A stretch of 64,000 nucleotides of DNA from Armatimonadia bacterium. GTDB taxonomy: Bacteria; Armatimonadota; Zipacnadia; Zipacnadales; JABUFB01. A program made the translations under genes and the position numbers. The DNA lies in contig JBDKVB010000050.1 of the NCBI GenBank assembly GCA_039679385.1, positions 62,001-126,000 on the forward strand, given 5' to 3'. Below the pieces are notes generated by a model. That model had not been told where the DNA came from and ran no database searches. It worked only from the letters and a program-made list of their open reading frames with translations. Of the stretch, positions 41,999 to 51,381 are shown one piece after another (positions within the stretch are counted from its first letter, which is position 1; every line of letters begins with the position of its first letter).

Positions 41999-43855
41999 AT
42001 GGTCGCTACTGGGGTACTGGTTGTACTCGGGTTGGCATGCCAGGCTTTCGCGGCAGAGACTCCTGCCGGGCATCTACCCTGTGAGCCGCTGGGCGAGCCG
42101 GTCAAGATCGGCGCCCTGGGCGTGAGTCTGGTGACGCCGCATCCTGCAGGCTACCACATCTCCTGGTTCGGTTACGAGTCGTCGGACAGGATGGGCGTGT
42201 TGAGCGTCCGCACGGACAACGGCGAGACAGCCTGGTACGACCTGCTGGGCTACGGCAAGTCACATGTCCTGATGACCCTGGGTGCTGACGGCGCCCTGTA
42301 CCTCTACGCGGGGAATCCAGCCCACTTCCTGCGCCTCGACGTGGCCGGCGGCAAGCTGACCGATCTGGGCGTCCCGGCCTCTCCGGCTTCGTACTGGATG
42401 GGCACCAGCCTCGCCCAGGGCTCGGATGGCACGGTCTACGTCGGCTCCTACCCGCGCACCTACCTCGTGGCCTGCGACACTCGGACAGGCAAGGTGCGCA
42501 ACCTCGGCCGGATCTCCGACGACGAGAAGGAGCGCTACATCATCAGCGCAGCCGTCAGCGCCGACAACCAGGTGTACTGCGGCATCGGCCTCCACCATCG
42601 CGAGTTGTGGTGGGTCGATCCCGCCACCGGCGCCAAGAAGCAGCTTCTGCCCACGGAGATGACCGAAGCGCAGGGGAGTCCACAGGTCTGGACGGCTGCT
42701 GACGGCCAGGTCTATGGCGCCTCGGGGAACACCAAGTTCCGGGTTACTCCCCAGGGCATCGAGGTCTTGACGGAGACGCCCGGACGTGCGGCGACCGAGA
42801 CCCGTCTCGCAGGCGACTTCACCGTCCTTGGCCTCGATGACGACGGCCGCCTGGTGATGAAGAACGCAGCTAGCGGCGAGGTCCGGACCGTGCAGACCAA
42901 CCACAAGCCCCGGCTCATCGGCATCTACAGCGTGGGCTGCGAACGCAAGGGTGTGCTCTATGGCGGCGCGGTGTTCCCGGGCCTGGTGTACTCCTGCGAC
43001 ATGGCGACGGGCAAGCTGAGCAACCTCGGCGAGCTGTGCCCCGGTGCGATCCAGATCTACGATACGATCAGCCTGCCTGAGGGCCTGTTCATGGCCAGCT
43101 ACATGGGCTGCAAGCTCGATGTGTATGACCCAGACCAGCCGATCGAGGCCGGCAAGAATCCGCGGCACATCACCGGCAGCATCGCCGGCCAGGAGCGGCC
43201 GGTCCAGTGGGAACTCGGTCCCGACGGCAACCTGTACTTCGGCACGACCCCGGCCAAGGGCAGACTCGGCGGTGCGCTGGTGCGGCTGAACCCGAAGGAC
43301 CTGACGCTGAAGACGTGGCCGGACCTCGCCCCCAACCTCAGCCCGACCTACCTGACCGCCGTGCCGGAGACCGGTGAGCTTTTCTGCTGCACCAGCGTCG
43401 GCGGTGGGAGCAGCGCGATCCCCGTGGAGACCAAGGCCTGCGTGTTTCTGTGGAACCCGGCGACGGAATCCATCGTGTGGAAGGGCGAGGCACTGCCCGG
43501 CGAGCGTGTCTACGGGAGGGCAATCCGCGCGAACAACGGCCTTCTCTACGGTCTCGGCAGCGGGAAGTACTACGTGTTCGACCCAGTGAAGCGGCAGGTA
43601 GTCACTACCGGCGACCTGCCTGTGCAGCGCCGACGATTCCCCGAGCTGAGCGACTACCCGGTTGGCCCGAAGGGCCTCATCTACGGGATCGGCGATGATG
43701 CGCTGTTCGCCCTCGATCCGACGGACAACACGGTGCGCGTCGTCGGTCACCACCCGGCGCTTGAGAAGGCGCAGGGGTTCCTGGTTACGCAGGACGGGAC
43801 TTTGTACTTCGGGGCCGGTCCGACGCTGTGGCGCTGCCGGATTCCACAGTCCTGA
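41999..43855 (+). CDS. Secreted beta-propeller protein, unknown ligand
   Basis: 618 residues; SD GGAGG 7 bases before ATG. Signal peptide MVATGVLVVLGLACQAFA. Repeated blades such as GADGALYLYAGNPAHFLRLDV, GSDGTVYVGSYPRTYLVACDT, SADNQVYCGIGLHHRELWWVD, GLIYGIGDDALFALDPT mark a seven- or eight-bladed propeller of the NHL/SMP-30/PQQ style. No enzymatic residues stand out. It is divergent from holB and followed by a terminator. Probably a periplasmic or outer-surface binding protein in the carbohydrate region. Confidence 0.8.
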   Translation: MVATGVLVVLGLACQAFAAETPAGHLPCEPLGEPVKIGALGVSLVTPHPAGYHISWFGYESSDRMGVLSVRTDNGETAWYDLLGYGKSHVLMTLGADGALYLYAGNPAHFLRLDVAGGKLTDLGVPASPASYWMGTSLAQGSDGTVYVGSYPRTYLVACDTRTGKVRNLGRISDDEKERYIISAAVSADNQVYCGIGLHHRELWWVDPATGAKKQLLPTEMTEAQGSPQVWTAADGQVYGASGNTKFRVTPQGIEVLTETPGRAATETRLAGDFTVLGLDDDGRLVMKNAASGEVRTVQTNHKPRLIGIYSVGCERKGVLYGGAVFPGLVYSCDMATGKLSNLGELCPGAIQIYDTISLPEGLFMASYMGCKLDVYDPDQPIEAGKNPRHITGSIAGQERPVQWELGPDGNLYFGTTPAKGRLGGALVRLNPKDLTLKTWPDLAPNLSPTYLTAVPETGELFCCTSVGGGSSAIPVETKACVFLWNPATESIVWKGEALPGERVYGRAIRANNGLLYGLGSGKYYVFDPVKRQVVTTGDLPVQRRRFPELSDYPVGPKGLIYGIGDDALFALDPTDNTVRVVGHHPALEKAQGFLVTQDGTLYFGAGPTLWRCRIPQS

Positions 43856-43888
43856 TCGAGCGATCCTTGCCAGAGTGAAGTGACGAAG

Positions 43889-43926
43889 ACAGCCCGGGGC
43901 GCTCAGCACGCACCCGGGCTGTTTGC
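43889..43926 (+). terminator. Intrinsic terminator after the beta-propeller gene
   Basis: ACAGCCCGGG (43889-43898) pairs with CCCGGGCTGT (43913-43922), 10 bp, 14-base loop, then TTGCTGTCTG. It lies between convergent genes and may work in both directions. Confidence 0.65.
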
Positions 43927-43983
43927 TGTCTGCTCTCGGGATGAGGAAAGCCTTCCGGCAGCGCGACAGAGAGTGCCGTCGCC

Positions 43984-45891
43984 CTACTGCGCGAACTCCA
44001 GCGAATACAGGTCGGCGTCGCGAAGCTGTACCCGCAGCCGGACGGTCTTGCCCGCCAGAGAGCTCACGTCGGTCTTGCCCTGCCAACTCACGAAGCGATC
44101 CAGCTCGTTGCCATACAGCACATCGTTGTCGGAGAAGCTGAAGCCCGGGTAGGGTGTCCCCTGCTCATCACAAAGCTCGCAGCGCAGGTAGCCCATGGCC
44201 GAGGTCTCGTAGTTGAGGCTCAGCGACTTGCCGGTGAAGTTGAAGGGGCGTGTGAGCATCTCGCCGCCCTCTCCCCCACCGTGGACCGACACGAAGCCGT
44301 CGAGGCGCACTGTGCCCCGTCGTAGGTAGGCGGACGGATAGCGGTAATGCTCATTCCAGTACAGGGACAGCTCGGTCGGCGAGGTCTGGGCCATACCCCA
44401 GGAGATGTAGTTGTTGCGGTCGGTCCAGCACAAGGGGTCGAGTGCAGGACGCAGGAAGGCCTCCACCCAGCGCTCGAAGTGCAGACCGTCGCGGCTGCTC
44501 ATCAGCACCCCGTCGTTGATCCCCAGGTCTGAGTGCTCGGGCACCTTCTTGCGATTCGGGACGAACCTGCACGGGAAGCCGAGGTAGATATGCGGCGCCC
44601 GGAGGTAGGGCAGCGTGGCATTGGTGTACAGGTGCTCGACGGGTGCGTCGCCGTAGTCCAGCCAGGCAGGCTGCGTCCAGTGCAGGAAGTCCTTGGAGGT
44701 GCTCATCATGATGTCGCGCACGCCGTTGCGGAAGCCACGGTGGAACTCGACGTACTCCCCGCGCAGCTCATCCCAGAAGGCCAGGTTCTGCGAGTCGAAG
44801 GCGCCCTCGGTGATGACCGGCTCCTCCTGCAGCTTGCGCCAATGGATGCCGTCGGGGGATGCAAAGGGCACGAGGCTGCTCTTGGGCCCGGCACTGGCGA
44901 CGGCCTTGTAACGCTGATCGGCCGGTGCTGCGGGGTTGGGATCCTTGAAGGGCGTGAAGTTGTGGGTACCGGCGCCCATCCAGACGATGTTGTTGTCACG
45001 CGAGCCTTTGAACTCGTAGAGCCCCAGGTTGGGCTTGGTGAAGTTGATGCCGTCCTCACTCTCGGCCATGCAGGTGCAGGCCTCTGCACCCTCGCTGTTC
45101 CAGCCGCGATAGTAAAGGCGGACCTTCCCGTCGTCGTTCACGACGGAGACGTACACGCACACCGGCCCCTCCCAGGGCTGGTCGAAGGTGAGCGCGATGT
45201 TCTGCGGCTGGGGATGGTGCAGTTCGCGGCCAACCTGCCCGGACAGACTGTCAAGCAGGAAGCTGTCGACGAACAACTCGCGGCGCGATCCGAGGTCTAC
45301 CATTGCCTTGTCTCCTGGTTGGGCTCTGGGGATGCGGCCCTGACCGGGCTCTCTGCCTCCCTGCACGGTCATCTCGACGTCATCGGCATCGATGGTGCCG
45401 ACGTCCGCGGCGTAGGCGTAGACGGCGGTGCTGACCAGTAGAGCATCGACCGGCGCGGTCGTCTCGACGCTTGCCTGCATCCAGCCCTCGGTCGGACCGG
45501 GTATCCGCGTGAAGACGTTGTGGATGCGGTTGCCGGTCTCGTCGTAGAAGTTCAGGTACACGCCGGGGCTGCACTCATCGGCGGTGCGGAACCATGCGGT
45601 CGCCCGGTACATCCCGCCGGGTCGCGAAGGAATACGCTGGGACTCGTACATGATTCCGGCGGCGGGGTCCTTGTCGACCATGCGAACATAGCGGTCGCCC
45701 TGATGGCCTCCATCGGCTCTGAGCTCGACGGGGGTCTCTGGGACCCTTGCCGTCCAGCCGACGGGCGCTCCGGTCGCCTGGTCAACCTCCTCGAAGCCGG
45801 GGTTGACGATCAGGTTCTGGCAGAAGGCACTGAGGGGGAGCAGCAGCAGGAACAGGAGTGGGAACAGCCGAAGACCAGGCAACACAAACAT
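43984..45891 (-). CDS. Secreted protein: N-terminal CBM4/9-like domain plus GH32/43-type propeller
   Basis: 635 residues; GGAGGG ahead of ATG. Signal peptide with LRLFPLLFLLLLPLSAFC. Residues about 27-175 (NLIVNPGFEEVDQATGAPVGW and YRATAWFRTADECSPGVYLNFYD) form a CBM4/9-type jelly roll. From about 195 (LGSRRELFVDSFLLDSLSGQ, LTFDQPWEGPVCVYVSV, VRLYYRGWN, TKPNLGLYEF) the sequence is of the five-bladed propeller type seen in secreted GH32-like proteins of planctomycetes and relatives. A catalytic Asp/Glu set was not assigned with confidence. Probably extracellular glycan binding or hydrolysis. Confidence 0.78.
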   Translation of the reverse strand: MFVLPGLRLFPLLFLLLLPLSAFCQNLIVNPGFEEVDQATGAPVGWTARVPETPVELRADGGHQGDRYVRMVDKDPAAGIMYESQRIPSRPGGMYRATAWFRTADECSPGVYLNFYDETGNRIHNVFTRIPGPTEGWMQASVETTAPVDALLVSTAVYAYAADVGTIDADDVEMTVQGGREPGQGRIPRAQPGDKAMVDLGSRRELFVDSFLLDSLSGQVGRELHHPQPQNIALTFDQPWEGPVCVYVSVVNDDGKVRLYYRGWNSEGAEACTCMAESEDGINFTKPNLGLYEFKGSRDNNIVWMGAGTHNFTPFKDPNPAAPADQRYKAVASAGPKSSLVPFASPDGIHWRKLQEEPVITEGAFDSQNLAFWDELRGEYVEFHRGFRNGVRDIMMSTSKDFLHWTQPAWLDYGDAPVEHLYTNATLPYLRAPHIYLGFPCRFVPNRKKVPEHSDLGINDGVLMSSRDGLHFERWVEAFLRPALDPLCWTDRNNYISWGMAQTSPTELSLYWNEHYRYPSAYLRRGTVRLDGFVSVHGGGEGGEMLTRPFNFTGKSLSLNYETSAMGYLRCELCDEQGTPYPGFSFSDNDVLYGNELDRFVSWQGKTDVSSLAGKTVRLRVQLRDADLYSLEFAQ

Positions 45892-46025
45892 TGAACAGCC
45901 CTCCGGGACCTGAAGGATGCGTCGGGCCTATTCGCCCCGGCCGGTTGCCTGTCCTCCGAAGGTCAGACGTTGTAGCCCGACGACCTCAGAGATGCCGCAA
46001 GGGGAAGGCTCGGAGGGGACTCAGA

Positions 46026-46658
46026 CTAGGGCTTGTCAGCGAGGGCCATCACATGCTGCCAGAGCTGGGCGTGGATTGCCTCGGGGGTGTCGTCGGCGCT
46101 GAGGACGACGGCTCGTCCGGGGAAGCGCCGGGCATACTCGAGGAAGCCCTCGCGAACCTTGCGGTGGAAGGCCAGCGACTTCTCCTCGATGCGGTCGCCG
46201 GAGGCGGCCTTACTGCCGAACTTGCGTCGCATACCGATTGCCGGGTCGAGGTCGAGGACGACCAGCAGGTCGGGCTCCAGGCCTCCGGTCGCAACTTCGT
46301 TCACCCGCAGGATGGTGTCGAGGCCCAGGCCGCCGGCGTAGCCCTGGTAGACAGCAGTGGAGGAAGCGAAGCGATCACAGACGACGACCTTGCCCTCCTG
46401 GAGCGCCGGGAGAATGACCTCCGCACAGTGCTGCGCCCGCGAAGCACAAAAGAGCATGACCTCGGTGAGGGGCGTCATCTCGGGGAAAGCGGGGTCGAGG
46501 AGCAACTGCCGCACACCTTCGCCCACGGGTGTGCCGCCGGGTTCGTGAGTGAGGACCACCGGCGTGCCTTCCGCACGGAGTCGCTCGGCGAGCAGTTTGA
46601 CCTGGGTGGACTTGCCACAGCCCTCAACGCCGTCGAGAACGAGGAAAAGCGGTTTCAT
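46026..46658 (-). CDS. tmk: Thymidylate kinase
   Basis: 210 residues from ATG 46658. The P-loop is DGVEGCGKSTQ (about 8-18), then HEPGGTPVGEGVRQLLL, the DR motif CDRFASSTAVYQGYAGGLG, and a LID region with GSKAASGDRIEE. The enzyme phosphorylates dTMP to dTDP. The upstream frame to 46724 lacks family similarity. It follows the AAA/R3H gene by 102 bases on the same strand. Confidence 0.96.
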   Translation of the reverse strand: MKPLFLVLDGVEGCGKSTQVKLLAERLRAEGTPVVLTHEPGGTPVGEGVRQLLLDPAFPEMTPLTEVMLFCASRAQHCAEVILPALQEGKVVVCDRFASSTAVYQGYAGGLGLDTILRVNEVATGGLEPDLLVVLDLDPAIGMRRKFGSKAASGDRIEEKSLAFHRKVREGFLEYARRFPGRAVVLSADDTPEAIHAQLWQHVMALADKP

Positions 46659-46760
46659 GAGCCCCCCGGACGCCCTGCGCCCGTTTCTGGAAGTGTGCAA
46701 CAGGCGGGGGATCACCCCGCCCAATCTGCGTGCCTGGTAGCCCTGGAGATGGGCTGTGGG

Positions 46761-48320
46761 TTACCCCTCGACGCCGGTCGGAAGGATCCGGACCCGACGC
46801 TGCGGATCATGGCCGACGCTATGCGACTGAAGCTTGTGCTTGGCGATGACCTCGTGTTGCAGGCGGCGCAGGTACGGGTTCTGCGGAAGCAACTCGACAG
46901 GCTTGTGGTCTCGCAGCGCGCGCTGAGCACCTTCCTCTGCTTCGCGCACCGCGAAGTCCTCCAGCGCCACATTGGGCCCACCGAAGGCGGCCTTGACGGC
47001 CTCGAAAACCTGGGTGTAGGTGTCACTGCGAACACCGACCACGTCAGCGCCACCCGGTGTGCGGATGGCCTCCTTGCCCTCGCGGTCACCGGAGAGGGCG
47101 AAGATCATGTCGGCGTCGGTGCGACTCCGGACCACCACGGCAGGCGCCCGCATCTCGTGCAGCGCACGCTCCAGCTTGCGGCGACCGATGCCCAGCGGGT
47201 AGACGTGACGGATGCCGTCGGACTCCTCGGCCTCCCGGACCCGGCGCTCGACGATCCTGATCTCTTCCTCGGCAGCCTCGAGTCCGTAGGCGCTCTGAGC
47301 CTCGATCTCCGAGGTGCGACGGCTGACGTGCACCTGTCCATCCGCGCCGCGCTCGCGGACCTCGACACTCACCGACAACCCCAGGAGCAGCCGGTCGACG
47401 TCGGTCGCGAGGTCGAAGTGAACGGCCAGGCGGTTGATGTCCTCGATCTCGATGACCGTGTCGAAGGTGGGCGGCGCTTTGCGTTCGAGGACGGTCTTCT
47501 GCGTCCCGCGCTTACGTGCCTCTTCATCACCCAGCGTGACGGCCTGGATCCCGCCCACCAGGTCGCAGAGAGTCGGGTTCGACATGAGGTTGGTCACACT
47601 GGTGCCGTGGGCCGTGCCGATGAGCTGAACTCCACGCTCGGCGATGGTGCGGGCGGCAGCGGCATCGGCGTCGGTCCCGATCTCATCGATCACGATGACC
47701 TCGGGCATGTGGTTCTCGACAGCCTCGATCATCACATCGTGCTGCTGCTTGGTGTTGGGAACCTGCATGCGCCGGGCATGGCCGATGGCCGGATGCGGGA
47801 TGTCGCCGTCGCCGGCGATCTCGTTGTTGGTGTCGACAACGATCACGCGGCGCTTGGCCTCGTCGGCGAGAATCCGCGCAACCTCGCGCAGACGAGTGGT
47901 CTTCCCCACTCCGGGCTTGCCGAGCAGCAGGAGGCTGCGGCCGGAGTCCACGATGTCGCGGATGATGTCGACGGTGCCGAAGACCGCGCGGCCGACGCGG
48001 CAGGTGACTCCAACAACCTCGCCCAAGCGGTTGCGGATCGCGGCGATGCGGTGCAAGGTCGCCTCGATCCCGGCGCGATTGTCGCGGTCGAAGTGACCGA
48101 CGCGCTGGACCACGTAGTCGAGGTCTTCGCGTGCCGCCGAGGTCTCCGCAAGGTACTCGAAACCGTCCGCGAAGCGTCCCTCCACCGGACGCCCCAGGTC
48201 GATGACGACCTCGAGCAATTCGCCCAGCTTCGGATGGTGCGCGAGTCGTTCACGAGGTGCAGGCGGGAGGATGGAGAGGAAACGCTGGATGTCGTCGGTG
48301 ATGGTTTGTTGATCTGCCAT
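46761..48320 (-). CDS. AAA ATPase with C-terminal R3H domain (Ycf45/SpoIIIAA-like)
   Basis: 519 residues from ATG 48320 (AGGTG upstream). Central ATPase: VFGTVDIIRDIVDSGRSLLLLGKPGVGKTTRL (Walker A), VIVVDTNNEIAGDGDIPH, and VIVIDEIGTDADAAAA (Walker B). This matches the SpoIIIAA/Ycf45 group conserved in cyanobacteria and plastids. The C-terminal RLQHEVIAKHKLQSHSVG fits an R3H nucleic-acid-binding motif (R-x3-H). Its function is unsettled; single-strand nucleic acid binding is inferred. A promoter lies at 48383-48411. Cytoplasmic. Confidence 0.9.
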   Translation of the reverse strand: MADQQTITDDIQRFLSILPPAPRERLAHHPKLGELLEVVIDLGRPVEGRFADGFEYLAETSAAREDLDYVVQRVGHFDRDNRAGIEATLHRIAAIRNRLGEVVGVTCRVGRAVFGTVDIIRDIVDSGRSLLLLGKPGVGKTTRLREVARILADEAKRRVIVVDTNNEIAGDGDIPHPAIGHARRMQVPNTKQQHDVMIEAVENHMPEVIVIDEIGTDADAAAARTIAERGVQLIGTAHGTSVTNLMSNPTLCDLVGGIQAVTLGDEEARKRGTQKTVLERKAPPTFDTVIEIEDINRLAVHFDLATDVDRLLLGLSVSVEVRERGADGQVHVSRRTSEIEAQSAYGLEAAEEEIRIVERRVREAEESDGIRHVYPLGIGRRKLERALHEMRAPAVVVRSRTDADMIFALSGDREGKEAIRTPGGADVVGVRSDTYTQVFEAVKAAFGGPNVALEDFAVREAEEGAQRALRDHKPVELLPQNPYLRRLQHEVIAKHKLQSHSVGHDPQRRVRILPTGVEG

Positions 48321-48382
48321 ACTGATGCGCACCTGCCGCGAAACTTCGTCTTGGGGCTCGCGTAACAAGTGCTAACAGGCGA

Positions 48383-48411
48383 AGTATAGAGCAAGCCCCC
48401 GGGGAAAGCAA
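48383..48411 (-). promoter_or_regulatory. Promoter of the AAA/R3H gene
   Basis: On the minus strand TTGCTT (48411-48406), 17-base spacer, TATACT (48388-48383). Start near 48376, 56 bases before the ATG. Confidence 0.65.
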
Positions 48412-48558
48412 GGGCACAGCGCCGGCGCTTGCCCGTTTGCACTGCTGGGCGGCCAAGCGGCACCTCAGCCACCACGCGGGCAGAGGCAACGCCAGGGAAC
48501 CTCACTCTCGAAGCCCTGAGGGGCACAGGCTACAGCCGTGGCCAATCTGGTGGAGCCG

Positions 48559-50346
48559 TCAGGATTCGGCCGGGTACAGGCTCAGGGCGTCTTCCCAGGA
48601 CTTGGTCTGGGGACGACGGGTCGCTGCCTCGGTGCTGAGCTTGAGGGGCCGTCCACGGCCATCGAGGATGACGCCGACCACACCGCCCTGGACGGTCGCG
48701 GTAAGCTCACGGCCACGACCCGCGCCGACATCGAGACCGCGGGCAGGCTCGATGCATGCCTCGGCGCTCTCTCCCTCGGCCAGCAGAACCAGGGCCAACT
48801 CGCCGCCACGAACCGTGACCTCTCTGCCCTTGAGCGTGACCTTCATGCAATCTCGTCCCTGCTGCACCGGTCCCACAGGGGCGATGCAGGTGCCCAGGGG
48901 AATGAGGCAATCGCGGTCGAAGACCTGGTGCGAGGCGTCGGGATGGACCTGAGCGAGGACGCCCAACTGCGGCATCATGAAGATGCTGTCCACGGCCAAC
49001 TGTGTGACACCCTCGGGGGCGAAGGCGTCGATCATCATAAGCGCTGCCTGGCTACGCCGAGGGGCATGGGAGAGCACGCCGCCGGAGCCGATGATCAGGT
49101 CCAGGGACATCATGTTCACGAGGGTCTGGCCGGTGCTCGTGGCGCGGAAGGCGTCGCTGATGTCGCGCTGCTGCTGCACGCCCTTGAGGCCGGTGGCGAG
49201 GAGCTTGTGCTGGTCGAAGGCCAGGCGCAGGGCCTCTCGGGCCAGGGCCTGCTCGATACGCAGTCCGTAGAGTAGCTGGGGCACGGTCGTCGGTCGGATC
49301 ATCTTGTTGCGGACCTGTCGGCCGAGGTCTTCGGCGTCCGTTTCGACGCTCACCCAGCGGACGACGTTGTCGATGCCGGTCTCCGCCAGGACGTTGGAGA
49401 CGGAGTAGCTCATGCCCAGGTTCGCGCTGACGGTGCGGTTGAAGACACCCTCGAAGACGGAGAAGACGTCAGTGGTCGCGCCGCCGATGTCAACGCCGAG
49501 GACGTTGATCTCGCGCTCCCGGGCGACCATCTCGATGAGAAACCCCACAGCGGCCGGGGTGGGCATGATTTCTGCGTCGGTCCAGGGAATGAGACGGTCG
49601 TAGCCGGGCGCCTGGGCCATGACGTGCTCGAGGAACAGGTCCTGGATCATCGCGCGCGCGGGGCCCAGATTCTCGCTGTCCATGGTGGGGCGCAGGTTGT
49701 CGGTGATCGACAGGGCCGTCTTGGTTCCGAGTTCGTGCTGGATGGGTTCGCGGGCATCGACATTGCCGGCATAGATGACAGGCAACTCGTAACGGGCTCC
49801 CAGACGAGCGCGAGGACTGGCTGCCGCGACCAACTCAGCCATCTCGACCACCTTGCGGACCTCTCCCCCGTCGACGCCGCCGGATACGAGAATCATGTCG
49901 GGACGGAACTGGCGCAGTTGGGCGATTCGCTCGTGGGGCAGCCGGCCATCATCCAGGGCAAGGACGTCCATGACGATCGCGCCGGCGCCAAGGGCTGCTC
50001 GTTCGGCACTCTCCGCGGTCATGCGGCGGACGAGGCCGACTACCGTGACCTGCAAGCCGCCGCCGGCGGAACTGGTGGACAGGTATGCGTCGACGCCCTG
50101 ATTGCCCTGGGCCGGGCGCAGGATGTTCTCGCCATCGAGGATGCGGCGACCGGAGAGCTCCTCGACCTCGGCGATTGCGTTGAGCACGCCGCGAGTGACG
50201 TCCTCAATGGGCGCCTCAACGGTGGTCGGCGCCTCACCACGCGCCCGCAAGCGGTACTCCCCATCCACCTTCTCGATGAGGATCGCCTTGGTGGTGGTGG
50301 AGCCGCAGTCGGTGGCCAGGATCACCTTGATGTCGTCAGGTCGCAT
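48559..50346 (-). CDS. glmL: MutL/GlmL-type glutamate mutase activator-like protein (ASKHA)
   Basis: 595 residues; SD GGAGG before ATG 50346. ATDCGSTTTKAILIE at the N-terminus and VLGVDIGGATTDVFSVFEG near 300 are the two phosphate-binding loops of the ASKHA fold; the rest (ILRPAQGNQGVDAYLSTSSAGGGLQ, ILVSGGVDGGEVRKVVEMAEL, DNLRPTMDSENL) follows the GlmL/MutL family. In clostridia GlmL accompanies glutamate mutase (GlmS/GlmE), an adenosylcobalamin enzyme, and is thought to repair or reactivate it. Neither mutase subunit is in the window. Small genes upstream share its strand. Confidence 0.9.
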   Translation of the reverse strand: MRPDDIKVILATDCGSTTTKAILIEKVDGEYRLRARGEAPTTVEAPIEDVTRGVLNAIAEVEELSGRRILDGENILRPAQGNQGVDAYLSTSSAGGGLQVTVVGLVRRMTAESAERAALGAGAIVMDVLALDDGRLPHERIAQLRQFRPDMILVSGGVDGGEVRKVVEMAELVAAASPRARLGARYELPVIYAGNVDAREPIQHELGTKTALSITDNLRPTMDSENLGPARAMIQDLFLEHVMAQAPGYDRLIPWTDAEIMPTPAAVGFLIEMVAREREINVLGVDIGGATTDVFSVFEGVFNRTVSANLGMSYSVSNVLAETGIDNVVRWVSVETDAEDLGRQVRNKMIRPTTVPQLLYGLRIEQALAREALRLAFDQHKLLATGLKGVQQQRDISDAFRATSTGQTLVNMMSLDLIIGSGGVLSHAPRRSQAALMMIDAFAPEGVTQLAVDSIFMMPQLGVLAQVHPDASHQVFDRDCLIPLGTCIAPVGPVQQGRDCMKVTLKGREVTVRGGELALVLLAEGESAEACIEPARGLDVGAGRGRELTATVQGGVVGVILDGRGRPLKLSTEAATRRPQTKSWEDALSLYPAES

Positions 50347-50401
50347 GAGGCGCCTCCGCGAGGTAGCCTTTGCACGTCACCGGGAGCATCCGGGCTGAGA
50401 G

Positions 50402-50662
50402 TCAGGACCGCTCCTGCTCCAGTTGCGTGATAAGCCACTCGACATTGTCGCGGTTCTCTATCGCATCGCAGAAGACTCGGTACTGGTTGATGGAGAGCAG
50501 GGCCTGCAGGAGGGGCTCAAAGACCACCAGCGCCTGCGAGGCGATGAAGGTCAGCGGCTTGACGCTCTCCAGCATGAAGATGGCCGGAGTGGCCAGATGC
50601 CGGCGAAGCAGCTCGTCGGCCACCTTCTGCAACACTTCGCGCTGCTCTTCTTGCGTCGACAT
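50402..50662 (-). CDS. Small protein of unknown function upstream of the MutL-like gene
   Basis: 86 residues from ATG 50662 (GAGGGCGG upstream). Mostly helical: MSTQEEQREVLQKVADELL, HLATPAIFMLESVKPLTFIASQALVVFEPLLQAL, INQYRVFCDAIENRDNVEWLI. The central hydrophobic stretch could be a short membrane-associated helix pair. No family recognised. It lies 55 bases before the MutL-like gene on the same strand and is likely co-transcribed. Confidence 0.7.
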   Translation of the reverse strand: MSTQEEQREVLQKVADELLRRHLATPAIFMLESVKPLTFIASQALVVFEPLLQALLSINQYRVFCDAIENRDNVEWLITQLEQERS

Positions 50663-50739
50663 GGTTACGTCCGCCCTCTCGCCCGGGTTGCACACGGGAG
50701 ACAGATGCCGGCAAAGCCTGGCCGGACCCGGTGCAGGAA

Positions 50740-51201
50740 CTACCCGCGCGGCACCTTCCACTCGGGCAGATGGCGGGAGAGGAAGGCGACGACCTCCTCC
50801 GTGTTAGCGTCCAACCGCAGAAGGAAGCCTTGCGAGATGCTGCGCTCGGTGGGCTCAGCGGTGGTGCTCAGGGCGATGAAGTCGTCGCCGCGGAGGTAGC
50901 AGGCCAAGTCTTCCCAGCGCTTCGAGCGGCCATGGAGGAACCCACGGACGCTGATTCCCTCGGCATCCAGTGTGTAGGTTGAGGGGAAGAAGAAGAAGGC
51001 CAGCGACCCGGTCAGCACGACCAGGGCGACGATGCTGTAGCTGAGATGGCCGAACCCCACATAACCATACCAGGAAACCCCCAGGATGAGAAGCACACAG
51101 GCGGCCGCAGCAAAGGGCTTCTGGCGGGCCGGCCAGACGCTCCAGACAAGGGAGGATGGCTCGGGTGATGCGGGTGACTTCTTGCGCTTCGATGAGGCCA
51201 C
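50740..51201 (-). CDS. Membrane protein with bacterial PH-like domain
   Basis: 153 residues; GTG 51201 with GAGGATG 9 bases upstream. A lysine-rich start precedes two TMs (PFAAAACVLLILGVSWYGYVGFG and YSIVALVVLTGSLAFFFFPS). The remaining TYTLDAEGISVRGFLHGRSKRWEDLACYLRGDDFIALS resembles the bPH domain of YdbS/YcxB-like proteins. Function unknown. First of a three-gene minus-strand group with the 86-residue protein and the MutL-like gene. Confidence 0.75.
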   Translation of the reverse strand: MASSKRKKSPASPEPSSLVWSVWPARQKPFAAAACVLLILGVSWYGYVGFGHLSYSIVALVVLTGSLAFFFFPSTYTLDAEGISVRGFLHGRSKRWEDLACYLRGDDFIALSTTAEPTERSISQGFLLRLDANTEEVVAFLSRHLPEWKVPRG

Positions 51202-51381
51202 GGAACCACATCCTCGAGTCGGTGCACGCGTACGAAGAGATTCCCTCTCGGCACGCCTATCCCCTCCCGTTGGGGCCGGCAAAAAGCTGGAGGGCAAGCA
51301 GGAGAGTATGAGACCATGGGGAATATGAATGGTTGGTGGCGGTATGGCTGCCGGATGACAGTTCTGAAAAGTGGCGGCTAG

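Noticed and set aside
42260-44086. 608-codon minus-strand reading frame
   Set aside because: Antisense to the beta-propeller gene and lacks start signals.
45858-48365. 835-codon plus-strand reading frame
   Set aside because: It runs antisense to the CBM4/9-propeller gene's end, tmk and the AAA/R3H gene, whose motifs (P-loops, Walker B, R3H) are clear. The plus-strand protein has no recognisable domain or SD, and high GC in third codon positions explains the open frame.
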